The position numbers and the translations under genes are program-made. Below the pieces are notes generated by a model that had not been told where the DNA came from, did not search any database, and was given only the letters and a program-made list of their open reading frames with translations. A DNA stretch of 64,000 nt, from the NCBI RefSeq assembly GCF_022919215.1, contig NZ_CP095046.1, positions 1,850,501 through 1,914,500 on the forward strand. Reading direction: 5' to 3'. Source of the DNA: Hymenobacter cellulosilyticus (lineage in GTDB: Bacteria > Bacteroidota > Bacteroidia > Cytophagales > Hymenobacteraceae). Positions 45,490-55,501 of the stretch are shown one piece after another (positions within the stretch are counted from its first letter, which is position 1; every line of letters starts with the position of its first letter).

Positions 45490-46932
45490 TTAATACCCAG
45501 GATTTTGCGAAATCTGGGCGTTGTTGTTGAGTTCTCCCTGCGGAATCGGGAACAGCAGGTAGTTTGCGTCGCGGGTGCCGCGGATTTGCTCAATCATGTC
45601 CAGGGCCGTTTTGGCGTGCCGGGCCGAGGGGTCGGCCTGGGTGTGACGGGCGTAGCGCAGCAAATCGTACCACCGCTCGCCTTCGAAGGCCAGCTCCAGA
45701 CGGCGCTGCTTGTCGATTTCAGCCCGCAGGGATTCCTTGGTGGCTCCGGCGGCCGGGAAGTCGGCCAGGCCGGCGCGGCGGCGAACCGCGTTCAGCTTCT
45801 CCAGCACGTCGGAAGCCGGGTTGCCCAGCTCGTTGGCGGCTTCAGCATAGGTCAGGTACACCTCGGCCAAGCGGATGACATACGTGTTGTCGGGGCTGTT
45901 GAAGGCGTTGGGGTTGCCGGGCCACTTGTACACGAAGGGGCCGTTGTCGTTGCCGGTGCCGGGGCCGCCGTCTACGTAGCTGGCGTGGTCGATGCCGCCC
46001 GACACGGGGCCAATGGCCGCCCAGCGCTTATCGGCGGGGTCCGACAAACCGAGCTGCACCAGCTCCTGGGTTGGGATGTTGAACTTCGGGAACGAGTAGG
46101 TAGCGGGCGGGTTAGGCAGCAGCAGGTCGGGCAGGATGTTGTTGCCGTCGGTAGCGCCCGAGTTCTGGATTTCGAAGAGCGACTCGGCGGCGTTGTTGGC
46201 CGGGAACAGCGACTTGAAGCTGCTGTTCAGCGAGTAGGTCTTGTTGGCGAGTACCGCGTTGGCGGCAGCCAAAGCCTGGCTCCACTGGCGCTGGGTGAGC
46301 TGCACGCGGGCCAGAATGGCGCTGGCAGCAGCCCGGCTGGCGCGGTTGTTTTTAGCAGCCGGCGCTTTTTCAGCCGCCTGGGTCAGGTCCGACACTACCT
46401 GGGCATACACGGCCTCGGCCGAAGCCCGGGGCATCGAAACGGCCTGCGGAGTGCCGCTTTCGGTGGGCTCCAGCCGCAGCGGCACGCCGCCGTAGAGTTT
46501 CACCAGGTTGAAGTACAGCAGGCCCCGAACGAAGTAGGCCTCGCCCAGAATCTCGTCGCGGCGCTGGCCGGGCATCGAGATGCCGCCGACGTACTTAATA
46601 ACGGCGTTGGCGCGGTTGATACCGATGTAGCAGTCGCGGAAGATGTTGTTGACCTGGCTGGTCGTGGGCGTCCAAGCTAGGCGCTCCATGGGGCCTACGT
46701 CGCCGTTGGCACTGGTGCAGTTGTCGGAAGGCATTTCGCCGGCCACAATCAGGTCCTGGCTCCAGAGGCCGGTACCCTGCAGGGCGTCGTAGACGGCCGT
46801 AATGGCAGCCTCGGCGTCGTCGCCGGTTTTGAAGAAGGTAACGGGAGACACGGTGGGCAGCGGCTCTTTGTCGAGCACATTGCAGCTACCCAGCAGCATT
46901 AAGGCAAAAACGGGAATGAATATCTTTTTCAT
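45490..46932 (-). CDS. susD: SusD/RagB family glycan-binding lipoprotein
   Basis: 480 residues. Lipoprotein signal with lipobox GSC (MKKIFIPVFALMLLGSCN, lipidated Cys17). SusD family: N-terminal FFKTGDDAEAAITAVYDALQ, four tetratricopeptide-like helical pairs, RAEAYFVRGLLYFNLVKLYGGVPL-like block (here EAYFVRGLLYFNLV), and C-terminal RRLELAFEGERWYDLLRY and FPIPQGELNNN. It sits on the outer membrane as the lid of SusC and hands oligosaccharide to it. Lies 25 bases after susC, and is followed by two hairpins, so the susCD part of the message may be more abundant than the enzymes. Confidence 0.95.
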   Translation of the reverse strand: MKKIFIPVFALMLLGSCNVLDKEPLPTVSPVTFFKTGDDAEAAITAVYDALQGTGLWSQDLIVAGEMPSDNCTSANGDVGPMERLAWTPTTSQVNNIFRDCYIGINRANAVIKYVGGISMPGQRRDEILGEAYFVRGLLYFNLVKLYGGVPLRLEPTESGTPQAVSMPRASAEAVYAQVVSDLTQAAEKAPAAKNNRASRAAASAILARVQLTQRQWSQALAAANAVLANKTYSLNSSFKSLFPANNAAESLFEIQNSGATDGNNILPDLLLPNPPATYSFPKFNIPTQELVQLGLSDPADKRWAAIGPVSGGIDHASYVDGGPGTGNDNGPFVYKWPGNPNAFNSPDNTYVIRLAEVYLTYAEAANELGNPASDVLEKLNAVRRRAGLADFPAAGATKESLRAEIDKQRRLELAFEGERWYDLLRYARHTQADPSARHAKTALDMIEQIRGTRDANYLLFPIPQGELNNNAQISQNPGY

Positions 46933-46957
46933 GGGAGTCGTCGGGAGAGGGGAGCAG

Positions 46958-49900
46958 TTAGAAGCTGGCGTTCAGACCGATGGTGTAAGTACGGGCCTGG
47001 GGGTAGGTGCCGAAGTCGCGGCCGAACTGGGTGCTGGAGAAGGGGTCGGAGCTTACTTCTGGGTCGTAGCCCGAGTAGTCAGTCCAGGTCAGCAGGTTCT
47101 GGCCGGTCACGTAGAGGCGCAGGCCACTGAAGTGAGCTTTCTGCAGCAGCGTAGTGGGGAGGTTGTAGGCCAGCGTCAGATTCTTGAGACGCACGTAGGA
47201 GCCGTCTTCCACGAAGCGGGTCGAGAACCGGTTGTTCTGGTTCAGATCCTCGGTCGAAGCACGCGGAATGTTGGTGTTCGTGTTGGTTGGCGTCCAGCGG
47301 TTCAGCACGGCCGTGCTCTGGTTTACCGGGCCTACGACGCTTTCAATAGCCTGGCGGTTCAGGTTCTGAATGTCGTTGCCGAAGCTGCCCTGGAAGAATA
47401 CCGACAATTCCAGACCTTTGAAGGTGAACGTGTTGGTTACGCCAGCAAGGGACTTTGGATTCGGATTGCCGATGATGGTGCGGTCCTTATCGTTAATGAC
47501 GTTGTCATTGTTGATGTCGGCAAAGCGCACGTCGCCGGGCTTGGCGTTGTCCTGCTTGGGCGAGTTCTTAATCTCGTCGGCCGACTGGAAAATGCCGTTG
47601 GCTACGTAGCCGTAAAAGACGCCCAGGGGCTGGCCTTTGCGCAGGATGTTGTTGTTGCCGATTACCTCCCGGTCCACCAACACGTTCTGCTCGTTGACTT
47701 GCTGACCCAGTTGAATAAGCTTGTTGCGGTTGAGCGTGAAGTTTACGTTCGTGGTCCAGCTAAAGCCGCCCTCGTTGCTCTGCACGTTGGTCGTGTTCAG
47801 GCCAATTTCAACGCCTTTGTTCTCAACCTCGCCCAGGTTCTGAGTTACAACCAGGTTTTGAGCACCGGTGCTGGGGGCAATCGGTACATCATACAGCAGG
47901 TCGGTAGTGCGCTTGCGGTACGCGTCGAAGGTCAGCGTGGCGCGGTCCTGCATGAAGCCCAGGTCCAGGCCCACGTTGAACTGCTTCGTGGTTTCCCACT
48001 TCAGGTCGACGTTGCCGATGCGGCCGGGGCGAATGCCGCCCACAATGCTCGAGCCGCTGGCGCCGGCGTAGTTGGAGCCGGTGTCGTAGGTGCTGAAGCG
48101 GGAGTAGGTGTAGATTTCCTGGTTACCTACTTCGCCGTAGCTACCGCGGACTTTAAGGTCGGATACGACGCGGTTCTCGGGGAAGAACGATTCTTTTGCC
48201 ACGCGCCAGGCCGCCGATACGGCAGGGAAGTAGCCCCACTTGTTTTTGCCCTCGAATTTGGAAGAGGCGTCGGCCCGCAAGCTGACGGTAGCCAGGTAGC
48301 GCTCATCGTAGTTGTAGATGGCGCGGCCAAAGTAGCTCATCAGGCCCCACTCATCCTCGTAGCTGTTGGTTCCGGTGCGGGTAGCGCCGGCCGAGACGTA
48401 AGGGCTGGCATTGGAGGCAAAGCCCTGCGAGGAGGCCCCAGACGTGAAGCGGTTCGACTCCTGCACCGACTGGCCGCCCAGCAGCGTCAGGCGGTGACGG
48501 TCACCGAGCTTGGGGTCGTAGGTCAGCGTGTTTTCCCACAGCCAGATGTTCTGAATATTGGTGCCAGTGGCGGCGCTGCCTTTCAGGTTTTGCTCGGGCG
48601 TGGAGCGCGAGGTGCCGGGATATTCACGGGTAATGAACTGGTTTTCGAGCTGGGTCCGGAAGTCAATGCCGAACGAAGTGCGAAGCTTCAAGTTGTCGAG
48701 GATGTCGGCCTCGCCGTACACGTTGCCCAGCCCTTGGTAAATCAGGGCGTTGTTGTGGGTTTCCAGCAGGTTGCCGATGGGGTTGTCCGACAGCGAGAAG
48801 GGGTTCAGCGCGTAGGAGCCGTCGGCGTTGTACACCGGCACGGTCGGAATCTGGGCCAGGGCGCCGAGCACGGTGCCAGAGTTGCCCAGGCCCTGCTCAC
48901 TGCGTACGCTACCGTTGTTGTTGGTGCGGCTCAGGTTGATGTTGGTCCCGAAGCGGAAGCGGTTGCCCAGCTGCTGATCCAGGTTCAGCCGGAAGTTGAA
49001 ACGCTCGAAGCCCGAGTTGAGGATGATACCGTCCTGCTTGAAGTAGCCACCCGATACGTAGTAGCGGGTTTTGTCGGTGCCGCCGCTCACGTTCAGCTGG
49101 TAGCTCTGAATGGCTGCTTTGCGGTACATTTCATCCTGCCAGTCGGTGTTGGCGGGCAGGTTGTCCAGGTCGGTGTAGGCCGGCCCGAGCGGAGTGCTGG
49201 CGTTGGCGCGGGCTTCGTTGTAGTACTCGGCAAACTGGCGCGCGTTGAGCAGGTCAATCTTTTTGCGCAGCTGCTGCTGGCCGAAATACATGCTGAAACC
49301 CAGCTGGGGCTTGCCCACTTTGCCACGCTTGGTGGTAATCACGACTACCCCGTTGGAAGCGCGCAGGCCGTAAATGGCCGCTGCGGCGCCGTCCTTCAGC
49401 ACGTCGATGCTCTCGATGTCGTTGGGGTTGATGCTGTTCAGCGGGTTAGGCTTCTGGTTGCCGATGCTCAGCTCCCGGTCGTAGGTCGGCAGAATAGGCA
49501 CCCCGTCAACCACGTAGAGCGGGGAGTTGCTCATAGTGATGGAGTTATTGCCGCGAATCCGCACGTTGATACCGGCACCCGGGGCCCCGCTCGGCGAGGT
49601 TACCTGTACGCCCGGGGTCTGGCCCTGCAGAGCCTGGTCGAAACCAGCTACGGGCTGACGCTCAATGGCTTTGGAAGTGACCGAGGATACCGCCGTGGTC
49701 AGTTCCTGGCGCGACTGGGTGCCGTAGCCTACTACCACTACTTCCTTCAGGGCCTGCACGTCTTCGCTGAGCGTGGTGCTGCCTACTGCCGTTGGCTGGC
49801 CGTCGACTACCGTGATAGGCACCCGCATGGTGATGTAGCCCACCGACGAAATAACCAGGGTCTGAGCACCAGCTGGTACGTCCGGAATCAGGTAGTCGCC

Positions 49901-50195
49901 ATTGGTGTTGGTGGCGCCACCCAGGTTGGTACCGGCCACGACCACCGTCACGCCGGGCATGCCTTCGCCGTTGGCGTCGACCACGCGGCCACTAACCGGG
50001 GCCGTTACTAAAAACGCAGAGTACAAATCTTTCACCGCCGTGGTGCGCTCTGGAATGGCCGCCCAAACGTGGGGAGTAGCCGGGCTGGCCAGAGGGTGGG
50101 CTGCCGCCAGGCTCGTCAGCAGAACGCTGCTCAGGGCCGGGTCAGCAGCAGCCGGAGCGGGCGAGAGCCGTGGGGAATTGTAGTAAAAACGGCAT
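46958..50195 (-). CDS. susC: SusC/RagA TonB-dependent glycan importer (two missing bases near the 5' end)
   Basis: The main frame gives 1025 residues from a GTG at 50035: carboxypeptidase-regulatory-like domain (VSGRVVDANGEGMPGVTVVV), TonB plug (VVVVGYGTQSRQELTTAVSS; RIRGNNSITMSNSPLYVVDG; LKDGAAAAIYGLRASNGV) and a long barrel ending in GLNASF. That frame lacks a signal peptide. An ATG at 50195 in another frame, with two bases missing between 50110 and 50150, gives a signal-peptide-like start (MPFLLQFPTALARS, then LLLTRP and SSVLLTSLAAA) running into PERTTAVKDLYSAF. The conserved order and the susD neighbour make the assignment certain; the exact start is inferred. It imports oligosaccharides with TonB energy. 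Confidence 0.93.
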
Positions 50196-50348
50196 AGTAA
50201 TGTGGGTTAAGTGAAGGGAGAGGGAGCAGAAAAGTTGGCTGCCAACGAGCCCGCCGACAAAGCGGGGTGACGCAGGCGTCCGAAGTGTGGAGTAAGACTG
50301 TGGGGTGATGAAGGATTCTCCCGGGGCTCAGCACCGGCCTTGGCAGGG

Positions 50349-50364
50349 CTGCAAACGTTTGCAG
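50349..50364. promoter_or_regulatory. Perfect 16-bp palindrome CTGCAAACGTTTGCAG
   Basis: Core GCAAACGTTTGC is the classic LacI/PurR-type operator shape (A/T flanks around a central CG). It lies about 155 bases upstream of the predicted susC start. The binding protein is not in the window. Confidence 0.65.
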
Positions 50365-50496
50365 TTGCGGGACGCAGTAGAGTAGTCGGGTTGCACAAAA
50401 TTCCACGTCTGCACCAGCAAAGGCTTGCTGATTTATTTCAAAATTCGTTCACCGGTTAAAACAGGTGTAACTACTTGAAATTCTGAATTATAAAAC

Positions 50497-50527
50497 ACAA
50501 AAAAACCGACCCTGTCAGGGGCCGGTT
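50497..50527 (-). terminator. Terminator after the hybrid sensor
   Basis: AACCGGCCC / GGGTCGGTT stem (one G-U pair) with a CTGACA loop and a seven-base U tail. Confidence 0.87.
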
Positions 50528-50558
50528 GCAGTTTTGTTACAGGGCTTTTGATAATATT

Positions 50559-53365
50559 TCAGTGCTGCGGGGCAATGTGCAGGGCCCGAAACTCGGAGGG
50601 CGAAATCTGGTAGCGCGCCTTGAAGCTAGTAGAGAAGTAAGACGGGGAGGAGAAGCCCAGCTCGTAGGCAACTTCCGAAATCGTTAGCGCTTCGTTGAGC
50701 AGCAGCTCCCGGGCCTTGGTCAGGCGCAGGCTCTGAATGAAGTCCGTGACACCCGTGCCCAGCACCGCCTTGACTTTGCGGTAGAGCTGCATGCGGGAGA
50801 TGCTCAGACTACGGGCAATATCCTCAACGCTTAGGTCAGTCTTGGTCAGGCCCGCTTCCACAATGGCGGTTAGGTCCTGCAGGAATTTCTGGTCGGGGTT
50901 ATTGGCCGGCACCGTGGCCGTATCTACGCTCAGCTCCCGGCGCACATGCTCCCGCTGCCGGGCCCGGTTGGCCAGTAGTGTGCGCACACTCTCCAGCAAA
51001 AAGGCCGGGTTGAAAGGCTTGGTCAGGTACACGTCGGCTCCAGCCTGCACGCCTTCTACCTGCTGCTCGGGCGCGTTGCGGGCTGTAAGCAGCACCACCG
51101 GAATGTGGCTGGTGCGCCAGTCGGCCCGCAGCTGGGTCACGACTTCGAGCCCGCTCAGGCCGGGCATCATTACGTCGCACACAATCAGGTCCGGAATTAG
51201 GTCGGTAGCCAAACGGAAGCCGCTGTGCCCGTCGGTGGCCGTCTGCACCCGGAAGTCTGCGCGCAGCTTGCGGGCCAGAAAGTCGTTGACCTCTGGGTTA
51301 TCCTCAATGACCAGCACCAGGGTTTCGCTCCCGCTTTCCTGAGGCAGCACCTCCGTACCGGGTCCCAACTCAGAGGCCAGGGCCTCGGGCTCGTCCAGGG
51401 TAAGCAGGGTGGGAGCGGCCGGCTCAATGGACCGCAACTCCTCGGGCAGCTCCTGGGGCAAGGTCACCACAAAGGTGCTACCCTGCCCGGGCTGACTGCT
51501 GAAGGTAAGTTGGCCCTGGTGCAGGCGTACCAGCCCTTGGGCCAGGGCCAGGCCCATACCCGAGCCCTTGGCCACTGCGCCCTGGTCGCCTTGGTAAAAC
51601 CACTCGAAGATATGGGCCCGGTCTTGGTCCGAGATGCCCCGGCCAGTATCGGCGATGCTCACGCGCAGGGTCTGCTGGTCGCCCCGCTGCAGGCTGATGG
51701 TAATCTGGCCCTGGTCGGGGGTGAATTTCAGGGCGTTGCTGAGCAGGTTGAAGAAAACCTTGTCCAGGATATTACCGTCGAACCAGGCCACTAGCACGGG
51801 CTCGGCGGCCAAGAAGCGCAGGCGCACACCGCGCAGGCGGGCGGGCTTCTCAAAGGCATCCACGATGTCGCGCACGAAGGCTACCAGGTTGCTTTCCGAA
51901 GCGCGCACCGCCATTTTGCCCACCTCGATTTTGCGGAAGTCTAGGAGCTGATTCACCAGCTGCAGAAGGCGCTGGGTGTTGCGCCGCACCAAAGCCAAAT
52001 CCTGACGCTGGGCTGGGCTCAGCTCGGGGCTGCCGGTGAGCAGTTCCTCTACCGGGCCCAGAATCAGGGTCAGAGGGGTGCGCAGCTCGTGGGAGAAGTT
52101 GGTGAAGAAGCGCAGCTTGGCTTCGGTGTCGGCGCGGGCCTGCTCGGCCAGGGCTTCGAGCTGGTTGCGCTGCTGGCTGATTTCCTCGTTCTGCTCAACC
52201 AACTGGTGGTTGATCTTGTCGTTCTCGGCGTTCTGCAAGGCCAGCTGGTGGTTGATCTGCCGGTTTTTGCGGGCCGAGTTCCAGGCCATCATCCCCAGCA
52301 CGGTAGCCCGAGTAGCGTAGCCAGTAAGCCATACAGAATCGTTTGCTGACTGGCGTAGGTAGCCTGAAGGCGCTGGAGCAGGCCCTGCTGCCGCTCAATG
52401 TCTTCCTGCTGGGTCAGCATCTTGTCGGTCTGCTGCTGCATCGTTCGCACGTTGGTCGAGTCGATGACGATGGTGCCGAGCGTGTTTTCCCGCTTGTAGG
52501 GCTGTTTGTGCAGAATGCTGAGGGCCGTCCGAATGGCATCTTCCCCGCCGGGCGAGTACAGTACCGAGGCCGTTTCTAAGCCGCGCTGCACCAGGTCGAG
52601 GCCTTCGTTCTTGCCGGCCAGTCCATCTACCCCAATGATTTTTACCTTCTGAGCTAGGCCCAGCTGTTGGCAAGCCTCGTAGGCAGCCCGTCCCATCCCG
52701 TCGTTGTGGGCAAAGATGAGCGCCACCCCGGGGTGAGCTTGTAGGGCCTTGGTCAGGGCAGGTAGCTTTTTCTCGGTCCAGTCGCCGGTTACCTGGCTGA
52801 CCACGCGCAGGTTGGGATATTGCTGCAGGCCCTGGGCAAACCCCTGGTGGCGCTCCGAAGTAGCCGAAGAGCCCGGGGTACCCAGGATTTCGATGATGTC
52901 GCCGTGCCGGTTGAGCAGCCGGGCGGCATAGCGGGCCGCTGTTTGGCCCACTTCCAGATTGTCGCCCCCCACGTAGGCCGTATAATGTGGCGACGTGGTG
53001 CGCCGGTCTAGCAATACGACGGGTACCCCGCGGCGGAAGGCTTCTTCCACGGCCGGGGCCACTGGTCCGGCTTCGTAAGGCGACACAATCAGCAAGTCAA
53101 TACCGCCCCGCACCAACTCCCGGATCTGCTGCTGCTGCACCTGACTGTTGTCGTGGGCATCGAGCATACGCAGCTCCACGTCGGGGTGAAAACTTAGCTC
53201 CCGCTTCATCCCGTCGAGCATAGCCTGCCGCCACGGACCCGCCGTGCTGCACTGCGAAAACCCGATGCGGTACGTCGGCTGCTGGCTTTCCGACGGGGCA
53301 CAGCCGGTCAGCAAAGCCAGGGCCGGCCACAGGTAAGGCAGAAAAAAGAAAACAAGTCGATTCAA
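50559..53365 (-). CDS. Hybrid two-component regulator with periplasmic sugar-binding sensor (one frameshift as assembled)
   Basis: Restored length about 935 residues from the TTG at 53365. N-terminal hydrophobic signal (NRLVFFFLPYLWPALALLTGC), then a type I periplasmic binding protein domain of the RbsB/LacI sort (YRIGFSQCS, AMLDGMKRE, DLLIVSPYEAGPV, AHNDGMGRAAYEACQQLG), a membrane helix near 345-362, a coiled coil (QINHQLALQNAENDKINHQL), histidine kinase (His in FSHELRTPLTLILGP), ATPase (GMGLALAQGLV), receiver (VIEDNPEVND, Asp in CDVMMPGLSG) and an AraC DNA-binding domain (IARSLSISRMQLYRKV, VAYELGFSSPSYFSTSFK). One base is missing near 52302, in the helix. Like BT1754 of B. thetaiotaomicron, it should sense a small sugar directly and regulate the adjacent susCD. 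Confidence 0.9.
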
Positions 53366-53466
53366 GGCTGGAAAGACGCCGCAGCCGATTAGCCACGGAA
53401 CGTCTACCAAATATACAGGAGTCGGGGCTTACTTGCTGCTAAAAGGATACAGCTCAGCTCGGCTGC

Positions 53467-54192
53467 TCAGGTGGCGGCGGGCCCTTCCAGGCGGTTGGCA
53501 TCGTCGTAGAGCGGGGCGGTGCCGGCCACCCGGCCCTGCATCTTGCGGCGCCACTGTCCGCCTAAGGCTGGGCAGGCTAGCAGCTCGGCGGCCAAAGCCA
53601 GGTTTTCGCGCTGCTCATACTTCACACTGTTGACCAGCGTCAGGGGCCAGGCGGGGTAGGGGCGTTCCACAAGTTCCAGCGCGTCGGTGGGGGCTACGTA
53701 GCCGGGCTGCAGCACGCGCATATACCAGCCGGTGCGGCCCGAGTCCTGCAGCCACTTGGGCAGCAGCGGCGTTTGCCAACGCAAACCCAGCTTGTAGCAA
53801 GGAGAGCGGGGCTGGGAAACCTGCACCAGGGCCTCACCCAGCCGGAAAATGTCGCCCAGGCACACGTCGTGTTCGGTGGCGTCGCCGGCCAGGGTCAGGT
53901 TTTCGCCGAAGCTGCCGGGCAGCATGGGTTGGCTTAGCTGAGTGCTCCAGAACGGGTAGTGCGCTCCGGGATACACGCACAGAGCCTGATCGGGGCCGCC
54001 GTGGTTTTTCTGGTCGGCCTGCAAATCACCGGTCAGGTTCAGGCCGTCGAGCCACACGGGGCCGGTAATTTCTGCTTTGCGAATGGCGGAGGTCCAGGCG
54101 CGGGGCGCGGGCCCGGCAGCAGTTAAGGTTTCGGGCTGGCCTACGCGCACCGAAACCAGGGGCAAGGACAAAGCAAGGAGGGCGTCAGGCAT
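53467..54192 (-). CDS. MOSC domain protein (YiiM-like)
   Basis: 241 residues. MOSC domain (residues about 25-165) as in YiiM and the C-terminal domain of molybdenum-cofactor sulfurase. Family blocks: ADQKNHGGPDQALCVYP, LPGSFGENLTL, DIFRLGEALVQVSQPRSPCYKLG with the conserved Cys, and GRTGWYMRVLQPGYV. YiiM proteins reduce hydroxylated purine analogues with the molybdenum cofactor and a flavin reductase; the metal cofactor site Cys is present. C-terminal 60 residues fold outside the domain. No molybdenum-cofactor genes are nearby. Cytoplasmic. Confidence 0.87.
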   Translation of the reverse strand: MPDALLALSLPLVSVRVGQPETLTAAGPAPRAWTSAIRKAEITGPVWLDGLNLTGDLQADQKNHGGPDQALCVYPGAHYPFWSTQLSQPMLPGSFGENLTLAGDATEHDVCLGDIFRLGEALVQVSQPRSPCYKLGLRWQTPLLPKWLQDSGRTGWYMRVLQPGYVAPTDALELVERPYPAWPLTLVNSVKYEQRENLALAAELLACPALGGQWRRKMQGRVAGTAPLYDDANRLEGPAAT

Positions 54193-54266
54193 GAGGTAGG
54201 CAGAATAAAAGGCAGAATAGCATAGCGCAGGCCAAGGTCCGCAAATTCACCTGATTCTGCCCAATA

Positions 54267-54565
54267 CTACTCCTGAAACAGCTTCTTCTCGGCCCAGAAA
54301 GTACCAAAAGGCAGAAACGACACGATTAAGGCCAGCAGCGCCTTGCCCCACGACCAGCTGTGCAGGATGCTCACCTGCAGCACCAGCAGCACATACAGCA
54401 CAAACAGTACACCGTGCGCCATGCCCACGGCCTTTACCGCCTCGGGCTGCCCGGCCAGGTATTTCAGGGCATGGCAATGCCCAGCAAGACCAGAAACGAG
54501 ACGCCTTCCAGAAACCCAACCATGCGCAGGCGGCCCAAGGGCGTCCGCCACCAAGATGAAAGCAT
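54267..54565 (-). CDS. DUF3817 small membrane protein (one frameshift as assembled)
   Basis: Restored length about 99 residues with three membrane helices. The N-terminal half in one frame (LGRLRMVGFLEGVSFLVLLGIAMP) and the C-terminal half in another (LKYLAGQPEAVKAVGMAHGVLFVLYVLL) join when one C is restored at 54467-54469. The RMVGFLEGVSFLVLLG and GMAHGVLFVLY blocks are those of the DUF3817 (YdzA-like) family, integral membrane proteins of unknown function. Single gene. Confidence 0.8.
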
Positions 54566-54720
54566 ACGAGTAGCAACTAATGAGGCCGCAAGGTACGGCC
54601 GCCGGACCTGAAAGCGGGTCGGTGTGGGGCCCGGCCGCCGGGTAAATTATGAAGCTCATCCTAACTCATTGAGAACGGGAGCCGTAAGCCTAGCCTAACT
54701 TCACCAACCTATTCTTTGTC

Positions 54721-55412
54721 ATGACCAAGTCTAACCAACCTACTCGCAGCGGCAGCGCCTCTTCGTATAATTCCGCCTCCCTGGGCTCTTCCAACGCTGA
54801 TGGTTCCCTGCTGAGCCAGGCCGGCAAGTGGATCAATAAAGGCAGTGTGGGCGACATGCTCGGCCGCATGACCACAACCCAGAAAGTAGTAGGCGGCGCC
54901 CTGCTGGCCGTGGGTGCAGCAGCTTTGCTGCGCAGCAACAAGAGCAAGTCTGGGAAAGCTGCCGGAGCCGGCTCCGACGCCCAGGTTGACACGCTCAATG
55001 AGTTGCTCTACTTCGTGAATGACCGGATTGAGGGCTACCAGCGCGCTGTCGATGAAAGCCAGGACCCCAGAACACCGGCTACTATAAGCAGCTGGTAAGC
55101 CAGAGCCAGCAGTTTGCCAACGAGCTCAACGGCTTCCTGCGGCAGCAGGGCGGCGGCCGTCAGGACAGCACCACGGTGAAAGGCAAGTTCTACCGCGCCT
55201 GGATGGATGCCAAAGCCGCCATTACCGGGGCCGACGAAAAAGCCATTCTGGGCTCTAACATCTACGGTGAGGAGTGGGCCATCAAAGCCTACGAAGATGC
55301 TCTGAGCGACAATACCCTGCGCGGCGCGGTGCGCCAGGCCGTGGAGCGCCAGTATCAGCATTCCAAGCAGACCTACAACCGTCTGAAATCAATGGACGGC
55401 AAGCAGGAGTAA
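54721..55412 (+). CDS. PA2169-like DUF2383 protein with DUF-type N-terminal region (one frameshift as assembled)
   Basis: Restored length about 230 residues. Residues about 1-80 are Ser/Thr-rich with a glycine-alanine hydrophobic segment (VVGGALLAVGAAALL). Residues about 90-230 form a four-helix, ferritin-like bundle: LNELLYFVNDRIEGYQRAVDES, GYYKQLVSQSQQFANELN, then AWMDAKAAITGADEKAILGS and AYEDALSD. That is the DUF2383 pattern. The frame changes near 55068. Likely a stress-induced protein; no catalytic role can be shown. The strong terminator at 55431 follows. Confidence 0.8.
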
Positions 55413-55430
55413 CTGCTTAGCACACATAAA

Positions 55431-55462
55431 AAAAGGGCACCCGCAACCGGGTGCCCTTTTTT
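55431..55462. terminator. Strong bidirectional terminator
   Basis: AAAAGGGCACCCG / CGGGTGCCCTTTT with a short loop, between converging DUF2383 and astacin-like genes. Confidence 0.9.
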
Positions 55463-55501
55463 ATGCCGCAGTTGCAGCTACGGCGCGGATCAGCGCTGGG
55501 C

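Larger units (their letters stand above)
50196..50558. promoter_or_regulatory. susC upstream region
   Basis: No gene. Holds the palindrome at 50349-50364 and the hybrid-sensor terminator at 50497-50527. No TTG-N19-TAnnTTTG promoter matched on the minus strand. Confidence 0.5.

Noticed and set aside
46802..50011. A 1069-residue plus-strand frame opposite susC
   Set aside because: Antisense frame of a high-GC gene. susC has clear family motifs on the minus strand; the plus product has none. The same holds for long antisense frames at 34931-36292, 37284-38822, 38768-40927 and 44071-45270.
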